From contig CAWEET010000021.1 in assembly GCA_963808165.1 (NCBI GenBank), forward strand, positions 248,001 through 312,000: a stretch of 64,000 nucleotides of DNA. Direction: 5' to 3'. Positions 63,734 to 64,000 of this stretch are shown here, in pieces. Both the position numbers and the translations under genes were made by a program. The notes under the pieces are model-generated. The model had not been told where the DNA came from and did no database searches. It was given only the letters and a program-made list of their open reading frames with translations. The stretch's first letter is position 1. Each line of letters opens with the position of its first letter. The DNA is from Thiosocius sp963808165. GTDB lineage: Bacteria; Pseudomonadota; Gammaproteobacteria; Chromatiales; Chromatiaceae.

Positions 63734-64000
63734 ATGTACACGGCAAAGCAACAAGCAGGAAGGACGGCAGGGCTGAAGGTTCAGGGGACGACACTGATAG
63801 GCACAGGCGACTGGACCGTGCGACACCTGCAGGGGTTGGAGACGGATCTGGGGCGGATACGCTGGCCTGACGGAACGATTACTATCGATCTCTCTGCGGT
63901 GGGGCGAATGGACACCGGCGGTGCCTGGTTGTTGCAGCGGCTGCTGAGCGCGCTCGAGAGCGAACAGCGGCAAGTCGAGCTGAAGGGACTGTCGCCCACC
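63734..64000 (+). CDS. STAS domain, start of MlaE-type ABC permease (partial)
   Basis: From ATG at 63734 (AAGG just upstream) the frame is open to the window end, 89 residues. GDWTVRHLQGLETDL, ITIDLSAVGRMDTGGAWLLQ and QVELKGLSPT match the N-terminal STAS domain that precedes the permease in MlaE/YrbE-like lipid transporter subunits. It likely continues into the permease and then ATPase and MCE genes. Repeat D sits directly before its ribosome site. Confidence 0.75.
   Translation, partial: MYTAKQQAGRTAGLKVQGTTLIGTGDWTVRHLQGLETDLGRIRWPDGTITIDLSAVGRMDTGGAWLLQRLLSALESEQRQVELKGLSPT

Noticed and set aside
1..64000. CRISPR arrays, tRNA or rRNA genes
   Set aside because: No regularly spaced repeats, no clover-leaf with T-arm consensus and no rRNA-like conserved stretch was found in any intergenic gap.

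Overview
The window is about 64 kb of GC-rich chromosome from a gammaproteobacterium. Evidence for this is a close YajD-type HNH protein, a DUF1840 protein, CerR-type TetR regulation of an RND pump, AsmA-like proteins and many lipoproteins. A sulfur-oxidising, Chromatiales-like host would fit the class D beta-carbonic anhydrase/COS hydrolase-like gene, but that placement is inference. No rRNA, tRNA, CRISPR array, prophage or complete insertion sequence was seen. Four families of small non-autonomous repeats with terminal inverted repeats are present.

Layout. 1-6.9 kb: repeat A copy 1, a PAS-PAS HisKA_2 kinase with its receiver, a secreted protein with a His/Asp tail, repeat A copy 2, then a reverse pair of lipoproteins (phospholipase D type and endonuclease/exonuclease/phosphatase type). 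7.1-16.4 kb: an AsmA-like protein, a TVP38 membrane domain fused to a flavin disulfide oxidoreductase, repeat C, and a three-gene ATGA-overlapping operon of two LssY_C lipoproteins and an alpha/beta hydrolase. 16.4-21.6 kb: a reverse tetR-adaptor-permease RND operon with a palindromic operator candidate. 21.9-31.8 kb: a HAMP helical sensor without output domain, a zinc-binding peptidase-like protein, a membrane glycerophosphodiesterase, a large GAF-GGDEF-EAL protein and a small conserved-type protein. 31.9-38.7 kb: a second PLD lipoprotein, a second RND pump whose adaptor is frameshifted at its signal peptide, and DUF1840. 38.8-46.8 kb: a 43-residue basic protein, repeat B, a PAP2 phosphatase, a beta-propeller protein, a truncated small gene, an EF-G paralogue and YajD.

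47.0-50.9 kb is the most interesting region. A reverse-strand cluster runs beta-carbonic anhydrase/COS hydrolase-like, FmdB zinc ribbon, MerC-like membrane protein, sigma-54 activator with a Cys-rich sensor domain. A good -24/-12 promoter and a group of palindromes lie in front of the first gene, and a strong hairpin follows it. This looks like a self-contained, sigma-54-controlled response module.

50.9-60.6 kb: hydrolases, small envelope proteins, a giant AsmA protein, repeat C copy 2, a structured roughly 400-nt leader before an RRM RNA-binding protein, a second degenerate RRM protein and a trypsin-like protease. 61.3-64.0 kb: an acyltransferase/cyclic-nucleotide-binding pseudogene with several +1 shifts, repeat A copy 3 which rewrites the C-terminus of a membrane protein, a 286-bp palindromic element (repeat D), and the start of a STAS-MlaE-type permease.

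Overall the region is rich in envelope and lipid functions (two AsmA-like, two PLD, EEP, GDPD, PAP2, two LssY_C, TVP38, MlaE-like, two RND pumps) interleaved with signalling genes.
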